This document shows, piece by piece, positions 55,839 through 63,755 of a DNA stretch of 64,000 nt. Under the pieces are notes generated by a model, which worked only from the letters and a program-made list of their open reading frames with translations, had not been told where the DNA came from and did not search any database. The stretch is from Nocardia rhamnosiphila NBRC 108938 (GTDB lineage Bacteria > Actinomycetota > Actinomycetes > Mycobacteriales > Mycobacteriaceae): NCBI RefSeq assembly GCF_000720425.1, contig NZ_JOAJ01000009.1, positions 186,001 to 250,000 of the forward strand, written 5' to 3'. A program made the translations under genes and the position numbers. Within the stretch, counting starts at the first letter, position 1; the number at the start of each line of letters is the position of its first letter.

Positions 55839-56660
55839 ATGAAGATCGGCGTCAATACCTTCCTGACCGACGAGGGAATCAGCGGGACCGCGCTCGGGCC
55901 GGCACTCGAGCAACGCGGATTCGAATCGCTGTTCCTCGCCGAGCATTCGCATATTCCGGCGAGCCGGGAGTCCCCGTATCCCGGTGGCGGCGACCTCCCC
56001 CGCGTCTATTTCCGCACCCTCGATCCCTTCGTCGCCCTCGGCGCGATCGCGGCGGTCACCGACCGGCTCGTCCTGGGCACCGGGGTCACCCTGCTGATCC
56101 AGCGCGATGTCATCCACACCGCCAAGGAGGTCGCCACCCTCGACCACATCTCCGGCGGCCGTGCGGTCTTCGGCGTGGGCGTCGGCTGGAACCGCGAGGA
56201 GATGGCCGACCACGGCACCGATCCGCGCACCCGCGGCGCCCTGCTGGACGAACAACTCGAGGCGATCGTCGCGATCTGGACCCAGGACCTCGCCGAATAC
56301 CACGGCGAGTTCATCGATTTCGACCCGATCTTCGCCTGGCCCAAACCGCACCGGCAGCCTCATCCGCCCCTCTTCATCGGCGGCGGCGAGGCCGCGGCCC
56401 GGCGCGCGCGCCGGCACGGGGTGGGCTGGATCCCCAACGGCGTCTCCGATGCCGCCGCGGTACCGGCGCAACTCGCGGAGTTCACCGACAGCGGGCTACC
56501 GGTCACGGTCACCCCGGCTCCGGCGGACCCGGCGGTACTCGACGCCTATGCCGAGGCCGGGGTGGAACGGGTGACGCTGAAACTGGAAACACAGCCGGAA
56601 GCGGATTCCCTGCGCGATCTGGACGAACTCGCGAAACTGGTCGAGCGGTACCGGGACTGA
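55839..56660 (+). CDS. LLM-class (F420-dependent type) oxidoreductase
   Basis: A 273-residue luciferase-like monooxygenase family protein, start MKIGVNTFLTDEGI. It has the F420-type mark LFLAEHSHIPASR near residue 33, TGVTLLIQRDVIHTAKEVAT with the barrel-lining segment, SGGRAVFGVGVGWNREEMADHG near residue 107, and PLFIGGGEAAARRARRHGVG, a pattern typical of F420-dependent rather than FMN-dependent members. The substrate is unknown. The ATG at 55839 has no strong ribosome-binding site. It converges with the cysteine-enzyme-like gene, 5 bases from its stop. Confidence 0.88.
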   Translation: MKIGVNTFLTDEGISGTALGPALEQRGFESLFLAEHSHIPASRESPYPGGGDLPRVYFRTLDPFVALGAIAAVTDRLVLGTGVTLLIQRDVIHTAKEVATLDHISGGRAVFGVGVGWNREEMADHGTDPRTRGALLDEQLEAIVAIWTQDLAEYHGEFIDFDPIFAWPKPHRQPHPPLFIGGGEAAARRARRHGVGWIPNGVSDAAAVPAQLAEFTDSGLPVTVTPAPADPAVLDAYAEAGVERVTLKLETQPEADSLRDLDELAKLVERYRD

Positions 56661-56664
56661 ACGG

Positions 56665-58647
56665 TCAGGCGGGCAACCGGTCGGCGCCCCAGCTGCGGTG
56701 CACATAGCCCACCACCCGGTCCAGCTCCTCCCGGTCCACCGAGGCCAGTTCGCCGGGCTCCAGCGGATCGAAATGGAAGATGTAGAGACGCGAGGCGAAC
56801 TGTTCGAACGGCAGCGATGCCTCCCCGAACCGTTCGCCGTGCCCGGCGGTGCCGACCACCACGCCGTCTCCCCAGTCCTGCCCGCTGTCGTTGTTCGGGT
56901 TGTAGAAATAGACCCGCATCCGCTCCTGCGGATCCAGCGCCACCCGCAGCACCGTGATCGCGTGCCAGCCGACGAATCGGGCGGCGCTGTCGGTCACGGC
57001 GACCCCGGCCGGCTGCGGGTGGATCAGCGGCTGGTTGCCGTTGTGGAACGGGTGGTAGCTCGCATAGAAATGGCGCAGGAATTCGTCGAGATCGGTCAGG
57101 TTGCCGGTCGCCACGTCGACATTGATCCGGAAACCGCGCCCGGACCACCACCCGTGGAATTCCGGGTTGATCCAGCGGTGCGGGTCGCCCTCCCGATCCA
57201 CGCAACGCCGTCCCATCTCCGCGTAGATCCGGTCCAGATGGGGCACGACCAGCAGCGATACCGGGTCCAGGTCCACCGGTAGCTCGGTGGCGACCCCGCC
57301 GGCACTGTTACGCGAGGAGATCTGCTCGCCCTCGAAATGCATGACGACCTCGTCGTCGCGCGCGGCCCAGGCCAATGTCTGCAGCAGATAATCGGGGTCG
57401 TTGTAGGCCCACATGGACAGCGCCCGCGCGGACTGACAGGTCGGGTTGTCGCCCTGGCCGATACCGAGCGGCAGCCCGAGTACCGACAACATGCCCGCCA
57501 GCAAGCGGGCGCGGGGGGACGGATCCGGTCCGAAGGCCTGTGTCAGGCGCTGCTGCGAATGCGCCGACAGTTGCAGCGCCATCTGCCGCCACAGGGCGGG
57601 GGCGACCGGGGGCTGGTACAGGATGCCGCGTTCCAGCATCAGCGCCAGCCCGTAGATACACTGGGCCGTCTCGACGTGCACGGCCTCGTCGATCAGCTGC
57701 CGCACCAGTTCGTGGTAGCAGAGCAGGCATTCGCGTCCGGTACTGGACAATCCCAGCGCCTCGCCCAGCAGGTACTCGCCCTTGCTCAGCAGGAAGCGCA
57801 ACAGGACGGCGTGGTACGGCGACACCAGGCCGGTATCGTGCATCGAGCGCGCGAAACCCGCTGTCTCGTACTGCAGCGCGCTGTCGTCCATGGTTTCCAG
57901 CCGGGCGCGATACACCTCGACACCGGGATCCTCACGGCAGGAGTCGGTGGTGCCGTACAGGCTGCTGATCAACCGGTCCGCGCCCAGCCCGCCGGCGCCC
58001 AGATCGATATCCGGATTACTGCGCGCCACCGCGATCTGGGTGATCATCCGTTTCACCGAGTCGACCTGGATCGGGCGCTGCCGCAGGATCCGCCAGATCT
58101 CGTCGACCAGACTCTCCAGGACCTTCTCGTAGCCCACCTCCTCCACCAGGTGCCGCAGCAACTCCCGCGGGACCTGGGCCATCCGTCCCTGCTGGGTCCG
58201 CTCGGCCTCGGACGGCGGTGTGAACAGCAACGACAGATTGATGGCGAGCACCTGCGACACATGGTGGTGGGCCTGCTCCGCGGAAATCTGCGGATGCACG
58301 TACGCGCCCTTGGCGACCTCCAGCAGCCGCAGATTGCTCACCGTCTCGAGGACGACGGTGTCCGGGTTGGTACTGCGCAGCGAGCCGCTGCTCAGCGACG
58401 GGATGAGTATCTGCGGGCGCGCCCAGTCGGTGCCGAGGAACAGTCCGGCGGTATCCAGCCGCGCCGCACGCGACCGCACCGCGGCGCAGCCTCCGGGCAG
58501 CAGCAGTACTCGGCGCAGCGCGCCGAATACCCGCGACAGCTTGACCTGCTTACCGAAATCACCGGCATCCGCAAGTGCCTGGGTGGCGTCGTCCAATCGG
58601 GCCAGATGCCTGTCCATGGACTCCCCACCGCTGCTGAGTGGACTCAA
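56665..58647 (-). CDS. Large protein with papain-like Cys/His/Asn set, partner of an ATP-grasp ligase
   Basis: A 660-residue soluble protein that I cannot place in a named family. The N-terminal two thirds are helical. Three blocks look catalytic: NPTCQSARALSMWAYNDPDY (Cys404), ARFVGWHAITVLRV (His562) and RVYFYNPNNDSGQDWGDG (Asn583, Asp587/Asp591). This order, Cys at a helix start, His after a small-residue strand, then Asn, is that of papain-fold peptidases and transglutaminases. There is no signal peptide, so it acts in the cytoplasm. The TTG at 58647 has GGGGAGG 8 bases upstream; an ATG at 58617 is possible. It starts 39 bases after the ATP-grasp stop and surely shares its transcript. Confidence 0.72.
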   Translation of the reverse strand: MSPLSSGGESMDRHLARLDDATQALADAGDFGKQVKLSRVFGALRRVLLLPGGCAAVRSRAARLDTAGLFLGTDWARPQILIPSLSSGSLRSTNPDTVVLETVSNLRLLEVAKGAYVHPQISAEQAHHHVSQVLAINLSLLFTPPSEAERTQQGRMAQVPRELLRHLVEEVGYEKVLESLVDEIWRILRQRPIQVDSVKRMITQIAVARSNPDIDLGAGGLGADRLISSLYGTTDSCREDPGVEVYRARLETMDDSALQYETAGFARSMHDTGLVSPYHAVLLRFLLSKGEYLLGEALGLSSTGRECLLCYHELVRQLIDEAVHVETAQCIYGLALMLERGILYQPPVAPALWRQMALQLSAHSQQRLTQAFGPDPSPRARLLAGMLSVLGLPLGIGQGDNPTCQSARALSMWAYNDPDYLLQTLAWAARDDEVVMHFEGEQISSRNSAGGVATELPVDLDPVSLLVVPHLDRIYAEMGRRCVDREGDPHRWINPEFHGWWSGRGFRINVDVATGNLTDLDEFLRHFYASYHPFHNGNQPLIHPQPAGVAVTDSAARFVGWHAITVLRVALDPQERMRVYFYNPNNDSGQDWGDGVVVGTAGHGERFGEASLPFEQFASRLYIFHFDPLEPGELASVDREELDRVVGYVHRSWGADRLPA

Positions 58648-58686
58648 TCGCCGAACCTCCCCGACGAACCCGTTGCCGACAACGGA

Positions 58687-59934
58687 TCAAATATAGAAAT
58701 CGAGCTCTTCCTGCCTTTTCAACAGGTCCCGGAGAGTGTACGGGTCCTCTCCGAAGAAGTACAGGAGACCCCAATGGTTTCCGAAAGCCGTACGTTTCAT
58801 CACTTTTTCGGTCAGCGGAGCGGTGAGCTCGTGGGAATCGAAATATTCGTGATCTTCGGTTTCTTCCGGGACCGACAATCGACTGACCACCCGGCGGCGT
58901 GGGTAGACCCCGAAGGTGCCCGCATGCCCTTTGGCGTCGACCACCTCCTCCGGGAAGAATTCCGTGATCTCCTCTTCCGTGGTCTTGGGGTCGAACGCGA
59001 GCACCAGCCCGTGGTAGGCGTTGAAACCGTACGCCCGCTCCAGCAACTCGAACACCTTGAATCCCGGCGGCCGGTAGGCGACCTCACCGAAATACATCTC
59101 GCCGTCACTGGTCACGAAATACTCGGGATGGACGAAACCGAATTCGATATCGAACGTCTTGATGAGCCGTTCCACCTGGCGAGTTATCTCCGGCCGGTAC
59201 TTCTCCAGTTCCGGGGTCGCCGGGACGAAAACAGAGTAGCCGAGTGTCACATATTCCGAAATATTCAGGAATCGAATCTTGCCGTCGTGGATCCATGCCT
59301 CGACCGCGAATTCCCAGCCGTCGAGATGGGACTCCATCAGTACCGGGAATTCGTCGTCGGGGATGGTCTCGATCTCGTCGGGCGTACGGATGACCCGGTG
59401 ACCGAGGCAACCGGCCTTGTCGAACGCCTTGATGTGGATGGGGTCGTTGGGGTCGCCGTCGAGTTTCATCAACGTCTGGTTGACCCGTTTCAGGAAACGA
59501 ATCACGTCGTCGCGCTCGTGCGCTTCCTCGAAGATTCCCACCCTGATACCGCCGAGCTGTGCACGCCGTTTCATCAGAGCTTTGTCCCGCAACAGCATCG
59601 CCTGACCGAAGAGCCGCGGATTGTCCATCAGTACAGAATTTATGGCCCCCGCCCATTCGACGGTTTCCTCGAAGATCGGGATGGCGACGTCGACACCCAT
59701 GTCACGCAACGTCTCGGCGATTTCCACCGAACGTTCGTTCAGTCTTTCGAAATTCCAGAGGATATATGGTATCCCGTGCTCCGCACAGTACCCCTCCGCC
59801 CATTCCGGGGCCACCACAACGTAACGCCTGTCGAAACGATCTATCGCCTCGACCGCATTGAGACTCCAACCCAAAAGCGCTACATACCCCTTGTCCGGGT
59901 TTCGTTTTCTCGCGTCCACAGCCGGAACCGACAA
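58687..59934 (-). CDS. ATP-grasp ligase-like protein
   Basis: A 415-residue protein. A Rossmann-like N-terminal domain (GYVALLGWSLNAVEAIDRFD) leads to an ATP-grasp module: LLRDKALMKRRAQLGGIRVG, the lysine strand DPIHIKAFDKAGCLGHRV (Lys169), VLMESHLDGWEFAVEAWI (Glu201, Glu208) and the metal-binding end EMYFGEVAYRPPG (Glu284, Arg288). ATP-grasp enzymes join carboxylates to amines or thiols through acyl phosphates; dipeptide and peptide-tag ligases belong here. A C-terminal region of about 110 residues is specific to this protein. The TTG at 59934 is preferred because GGGGAGAGG lies just upstream; a GTG at 59964 is in frame. It is divergent from rmlA. Confidence 0.85.
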   Translation of the reverse strand: MSVPAVDARKRNPDKGYVALLGWSLNAVEAIDRFDRRYVVVAPEWAEGYCAEHGIPYILWNFERLNERSVEIAETLRDMGVDVAIPIFEETVEWAGAINSVLMDNPRLFGQAMLLRDKALMKRRAQLGGIRVGIFEEAHERDDVIRFLKRVNQTLMKLDGDPNDPIHIKAFDKAGCLGHRVIRTPDEIETIPDDEFPVLMESHLDGWEFAVEAWIHDGKIRFLNISEYVTLGYSVFVPATPELEKYRPEITRQVERLIKTFDIEFGFVHPEYFVTSDGEMYFGEVAYRPPGFKVFELLERAYGFNAYHGLVLAFDPKTTEEEITEFFPEEVVDAKGHAGTFGVYPRRRVVSRLSVPEETEDHEYFDSHELTAPLTEKVMKRTAFGNHWGLLYFFGEDPYTLRDLLKRQEELDFYI

Positions 59935-60257
59935 AGCCTCTCCCCTCTCAATCCCATTTCGCACCTATCAGATCTCGAGGGCGCAATATCACAGCCGTAC
60001 ACGGAAAACCGCACCGGCACGGAATTCGGGCGGATACTCGACCGAATCCTCAACAGAAATATCGAGACGGATCTGGATCGGACCCCTGTATCGCCCTCAT
60101 TGCCGGTGAGTACCCAGGAAGGCTCATCACCAAACGGCGCCGGGGCGGCCCACCGCGCGCTCGCCCGCGGAACCGGCCCCGGCCGGCCGCACCCGACGGC
60201 GCGGCGAAGTACCGCCGCACGCAGCCGCACTCACCCGGGCTGGCACACTGACCGAAC
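59935..60257. other. Divergent promoter region between the ATP-grasp gene and rmlA
   Basis: About 320 bases without a convincing gene. The half near the ATP-grasp start is AT-richer (GCAATATCACAGCCGTACAC; AACAGAAATATCGAGACGG), while the rmlA-proximal half is very GC-rich. It should hold promoters for both directions. Confidence 0.5.
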
Positions 60258-61130
60258 ATGCGCGGAATCATTCTGGCGGGCGGCACCGGGTCGCGTTTGC
60301 ATCCGATCACGCGCGGGGTGAGCAAACAGCTGGTCCCGGTCTACGACAAACCGATGGTCTACTACCCGCTGTCCACTCTCATGCTGGCCGGGATCCGGGA
60401 CATCCTGGTGATCACCACGCCCGAGGACGCCGAATCCTTCAAGCGCCTACTGGGTGACGGCTCCCAGTTCGGCATCGCGATCGACTACGTCGTACAGCCG
60501 GTGCCCGACGGTCTGGCCCGGGCGTTCGTACTGGGCGCCGAGCATATCGGCGGCGATCCGGCCGCCCTGGTGCTGGGCGACAACATCTTCCACGGACCCG
60601 GCCTCGGCACCAGCCTGAACCGGTTCGCCGAGATCGACGGCGGCGCCATATTCGCCTACCGGGTATCCGATCCGACCGCCTACGGCGTGGTCGAATTCGC
60701 CGACGGCAAGGCGATTTCCATCGAGGAGAAACCCAAGCTGCCCCGGTCCAACTATGCCGTACCCGGACTGTATTTCTACGACAACGACGTGGTGGAGATC
60801 GCGCGCGGGCTGCGCCCCTCCGGCCGTGGCGAATACGAGATCAGCGATATCAACCGGGCTTATCTGGAGGCGGGCAAGCTCCGTGTCGACGTACTGGCCC
60901 GCGGTACCGCCTGGCTGGACACCGGCACCTTCGACTCACTGCTGGACGCGGCCAACTACGTCCGCACCATCGAGGAGCGGCAGGGCCTGAAGATCGGAGT
61001 GCCCGAAGAGGTCGCGTGGCGAATGGGTTATATCGACGACGAGCAACTCTGCCTGCTCGCCGACCCGCTCACCCGTTCCGGTTACGGTAAGTACCTGCTC
61101 GATCTGCTCGAGCACGGACGAAGTTGGTGA
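60258..61130 (+). CDS. rmlA: Glucose-1-phosphate thymidylyltransferase
   Basis: A 290-residue nucleotidyltransferase, first step of dTDP-rhamnose synthesis (glucose-1-phosphate + dTTP to dTDP-glucose). The N-terminal motif [20 protein letters not shown] carries the nucleotide loop. [53 protein letters not shown] with the metal Asp, and [20 protein letters not shown] are all family signatures. The ATG at 60258 matches the usual start. rmlC follows after 8 bases. In mycolata the product goes to the rhamnosyl linker of arabinogalactan, so the gene is probably essential. Confidence 0.96.
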   Translation: MRGIILAGGTGSRLHPITRGVSKQLVPVYDKPMVYYPLSTLMLAGIRDILVITTPEDAESFKRLLGDGSQFGIAIDYVVQPVPDGLARAFVLGAEHIGGDPAALVLGDNIFHGPGLGTSLNRFAEIDGGAIFAYRVSDPTAYGVVEFADGKAISIEEKPKLPRSNYAVPGLYFYDNDVVEIARGLRPSGRGEYEISDINRAYLEAGKLRVDVLARGTAWLDTGTFDSLLDAANYVRTIEERQGLKIGVPEEVAWRMGYIDDEQLCLLADPLTRSGYGKYLLDLLEHGRSW

Positions 61131-61138
61131 GTGGGTAG

Positions 61139-61693
61139 ATGCGGATCAGTGAGATGTCGGTCCCCGGCGCCTGGGTTTTCACACCGAAAATCCACGGCGA
61201 CGACCGGGGCGCCTTCGCCGAGACCTTCCGGGCCTCGGAGTTCGAGAAGGCCACCGGCCGGTCCTTCGATCTGCGGCAGGTCAACACCTCGGTTTCGGCC
61301 GCCGGCGTCCTGCGCGGTATCCACTACACCGACGATCCCCCCGGTCAGGCCAAATATGTGACCTGCGGACGTGGCGCCTTTCTCGATGTCGTAGTCGATC
61401 TGCGGCCGGGCTCCCCCACCTTCGGCCGCTGGGACAGCGTGGTGCTCGACGAGATGGACCGCCGGTCGGTGTTCCTGTCCGAAGGGCTCGGGCACGCGGT
61501 GCTGTCACTGCAGGACGATTCGGTCCTCACCTATCTGTGCTCACTCGAGTACAGCCCCGAGCACGACCACGATCTGGACGCCTTCGATCCGGACCTGGCG
61601 ATCGATTGGCCGGAGACCGGCCGTGACGGGCGGCGGCTCACCTTTCTGCGCTCCCCGAAGGATGCCGCGGCCCCCCGGTTGCGGGACCGCTGA
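61139..61693 (+). CDS. rmlC: dTDP-4-dehydrorhamnose 3,5-epimerase
   Basis: A 184-residue cupin epimerase, step 3 of dTDP-rhamnose synthesis. It opens MRISEMSVPGAWVFTPKIHG, then has RQVNTSVSAAGVLRGIHYTD with the catalytic histidine, PPGQAKYVTCGRGAFLDVVV with the conserved Lys, and VLTYLCSLEYSPEHD with the catalytic tyrosine near residue 130. Length and layout match the mycobacterial enzyme, with a shorter C-terminus. The ATG at 61139 lies 8 bases after rmlA, so the two genes form an operon. rmlD is not in the window. Confidence 0.94.
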   Translation: MRISEMSVPGAWVFTPKIHGDDRGAFAETFRASEFEKATGRSFDLRQVNTSVSAAGVLRGIHYTDDPPGQAKYVTCGRGAFLDVVVDLRPGSPTFGRWDSVVLDEMDRRSVFLSEGLGHAVLSLQDDSVLTYLCSLEYSPEHDHDLDAFDPDLAIDWPETGRDGRRLTFLRSPKDAAAPRLRDR

Positions 61694-61810
61694 ACCGAAC
61701 GGTCGCGCCACGGGCCGATCGGGCTTCGCTCGCAGCCGGGCCATGCGGCCGTCCGGTATCGGTGATCTGCCCTACTATTCGCCGCCGGCACTATTACGGG
61801 GGGTACGGAG

Positions 61811-62452
61811 TTATTTGCGCGACCCCCGGCGGAAGCGCCAGAACTGCACCGCCCGCACGTCTTCGGAGAGCTGGTTCACCGGTTCGGCCACCTCGGACAG
61901 CACCTGGAACAGGTCGTCGGCGAGATCGCTGATGTGTTCCACCCGGGTCGCCAGTCGGGAGGCGTTCACCAGGAACTCCAGGAAGAGACGGACCGCGGCG
62001 GCGATCGTCAGCGCGAAAGGCAGCGCCAGCAGGGCCGTCAGCACCCCGAGCAACGCCGAGATCCGCCAGGCCAGCACGGTCAGCACCACCGGCACGGTCA
62101 CCGCGAAGACCAGTCCGAGCAGGTAGACCAGCGGCAGCAACGTCCTGGTGGCGGGCCGGCGGAACCGCACATCCAGGAGCCCGCGGACCGCGTCGGCGCC
62201 CCACTGCCGGACCGACCGGGCACCGGCTTCGGGACGGGGTTCGTCCGCGGCGGCGGCCGCGTCGGCGAAGCGTTGCGCGGCCTCAGCGCGCCAACTGAGC
62301 TTCCGCCGGATTCGCCGAGCAGGCGAATCCGCAGTATCGTCCTCCTCCGGCGGTCTCACTCCTGCGCCGGCTGTAGGAGGAACCGCCGGCTCAGGTGCTC
62401 CGGCCGCCGCCGGACCGGTTCTCGGGGATTCGTCCGCTGCCTCGCTGGCCAT
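61811..62452 (-). CDS. DUF4282-type membrane protein
   Basis: A 213-residue protein. The first 95 residues are polar and disordered (Ala/Pro/Glu-rich). The domain begins AVRGLLDVRFRRPATRTLLP and contains two long membrane helices (VYLLGLVFAVTVPVVLTVLA and LTALLALPFALTIAAAVRLF), followed by a cytoplasmic helical tail (LEFLVNASRLATRVEHISDL...). This matches the DUF4282 family of unknown role. The ATG at 62452 follows GGAAGGA at 6-7 bases. It is convergent with rmlC, with about 117 bases between the stops. Confidence 0.85.
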   Translation of the reverse strand: MASEAADESPRTGPAAAGAPEPAVPPTAGAGVRPPEEDDTADSPARRIRRKLSWRAEAAQRFADAAAAADEPRPEAGARSVRQWGADAVRGLLDVRFRRPATRTLLPLVYLLGLVFAVTVPVVLTVLAWRISALLGVLTALLALPFALTIAAAVRLFLEFLVNASRLATRVEHISDLADDLFQVLSEVAEPVNQLSEDVRAVQFWRFRRGSRK

Positions 62453-62603
62453 AACGGAATCCTTCCCGGATTGCGTGCGCGAAGCCAACCAGGATCCCGA
62501 TGATCGTCCTGTACCAGTTGATGTCGACTGCTGCCACAAATGAGAGGAAGCCGACAGTCGAAAAAAATCGCTGGAACGGCGTAACACCCCGGGCACCCGG
62601 CAC
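62391..62603 (-). CDS. Possible small membrane protein overlapping the DUF4282 gene start
   Basis: A 70-residue frame that looks protein-like rather than random: FFSTVGFLSFVAAVDINWY is a plausible membrane helix, followed by RTIIGILVGFAHAIREGF. It overlaps the first 62 bases of the DUF4282 gene in another frame and would be co-transcribed with it. It has a weak GTG start and no clear ribosome-binding site. It may be a short leader gene or a relic; I could not identify a family. Confidence 0.3.
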   Translation of the reverse strand: MPGARGVTPFQRFFSTVGFLSFVAAVDINWYRTIIGILVGFAHAIREGFRYGQRGSGRIPENRSGGGRST

Positions 62604-62650
62604 CGATACGACCCATGAAAGCCGGAGCTTATCTATACCGGGGAATGGAG

Positions 62651-63142
62651 ATGACAGTGCGTACGACGTTTCCGACTTCCGTCTCGGCGGCCGCCAAGTC
62701 CGCTGCCGCGCGGGATTACGCCCAGCGTGGCTGGACGGTCGCCGAAACGACCAACGGCCTGTGCCTGATCACCGACGCAGACCTTTCCGCCGTCGAGGTC
62801 ACCGGGGAGTTGGCCGCGTCGGTCCGCCGGTATCTGCGAGCGAACAACCTGACCGGTCCGGTGATCGAGATCCCGGGCGCCGAGCGCCGGGAGATCCATC
62901 TGGTCACCGGGATGCGCAAGGCCGAACGTGCCGTCGAGGCGCTGCGGGCTGCCGGTGCGGTCGTGCACACCGACGGCGACGGCATCCCGCTGCCGCCCAC
63001 CCACCTCTCGGCCGGTTCGGCCAGCTGGGGCGTGGACCCGGAGGAAGCCCGCTGGATCCCGCCGGTGGTCGCGATCGGCGCCGCCGTCCGTTCCGTGCGC
63101 GCCCGTCGGCCGCAGCGGCTGGCCAGCGTCGCCTGCGCCTGA
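62651..63142 (+). CDS. Small primase/polymerase-like (Prim-Pol-related) protein, uncertain
   Basis: A 163-residue soluble protein. The layout resembles short actinobacterial proteins annotated as bifunctional DNA primase/polymerase N-terminal domains: AAARDYAQRGWTVAETTNGL near the start, DADLSAVEVTGELAASVRRY, EIHLVTGMRKAERAVEALRA, and a late DGIPLPPTHLSAGSASWGVD. The catalytic acidic motif of true Prim-Pol enzymes is not evident, so it is probably a degenerate relative with an unknown, perhaps regulatory, role. The ATG at 62651 has GGGGA 8 bases upstream; an ATG at 62645 is too close to that site. It ends at a bidirectional terminator. Confidence 0.7.
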   Translation: MTVRTTFPTSVSAAAKSAAARDYAQRGWTVAETTNGLCLITDADLSAVEVTGELAASVRRYLRANNLTGPVIEIPGAERREIHLVTGMRKAERAVEALRAAGAVVHTDGDGIPLPPTHLSAGSASWGVDPEEARWIPPVVAIGAAVRSVRARRPQRLASVACA

Positions 63143-63200
63143 GGCACCGGCCGCGCCGCGGCCTCGGTAGCACCCGACAACAACAGAAACCCGACAGCAG

Positions 63201-63233
63201 TGAGCCCCGGACGTCTCCGACGTCCGGGGCTCA
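63201..63233. terminator. Bidirectional 15-bp terminator hairpin
   Basis: TGAGCCCCGGACGTC and its exact complement flank a TCC loop. It lies between the convergent primase-like gene and the gtrA gene at 63252. Confidence 0.8.
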
Positions 63234-63251
63234 TCGCTGTGTGCGGAGGAA

Positions 63252-63755
63252 CTAGCGGATACGGAAGATGACCAGGCGCTGGACCACGAAGTTGATCACC
63301 GTGGCCGTTCCCTGCGCGATCACATAGGCCAGCGGGACGCGCCACCACAGCCCCTCGTCGAAGGCGTGGTAGAAAACCCAGTTGATACCCACCTGAACGC
63401 AGAAGGTCAGCGCGTACAGGATCACCACCGCGATGAAACGGGCCCGGCTCGGGGCCGCGTTGAAGGTCCACCGGCGGTTGATCAGGTAAGCGGTCGTGGT
63501 GCCGGCGATGAAACCGATCGCCTTGGCCGGGTTCACCGGCAGACCCGCCACCTCGAGCAGCAGCACGTAGAGCCCGAAGTCGACCACGGCCGACAGCGCC
63601 CCCGTGACGGCGAACCGCACCAGCTGGGTCACCAGACCGATCTGCGCGCTCCCGGATCCGGCATCGTCCGGCTCGCGCACGGCGACGGCCGGCTCCTCGG
63701 CCGAGACGGAGACATCTCCGGTGCCGCCCGGCGTCACCCGGGGGCTCCGGCTCAC
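63252..63755 (-). CDS. GtrA family protein, Rv3789 type (arabinogalactan synthesis)
   Basis: The domain closely matches M. tuberculosis Rv3789, implicated in handling decaprenyl-phosphoryl arabinose or anchoring the arabinosyltransferase machinery. Matching segments are RFAVTGALSAVVDFGLYVLL, FIAGTTTAYLINRRWTFNA, FCVQVGINWVFYHAF and the C-terminal YVIAQGTATVINFVVQRLVI. It has four membrane helices and both termini in the cytoplasm. Using the GTG at 63755 it has 167 residues, with a 45-residue disordered N-terminal tail; in-frame starts at 63836 and 63857 would lengthen the tail. The partner gene dprE1 is not in the window. Confidence 0.88.
   Translation of the reverse strand: MSRSPRVTPGGTGDVSVSAEEPAVAVREPDDAGSGSAQIGLVTQLVRFAVTGALSAVVDFGLYVLLLEVAGLPVNPAKAIGFIAGTTTAYLINRRWTFNAAPSRARFIAVVILYALTFCVQVGINWVFYHAFDEGLWWRVPLAYVIAQGTATVINFVVQRLVIFRIR

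Noticed and set aside
57337..60321. A 994-residue open frame on the plus strand
   Set aside because: It runs antisense to the ATP-grasp and cysteine-enzyme-like genes, with composition typical of a high-GC shadow frame (RRH/DPV-rich, no domains).
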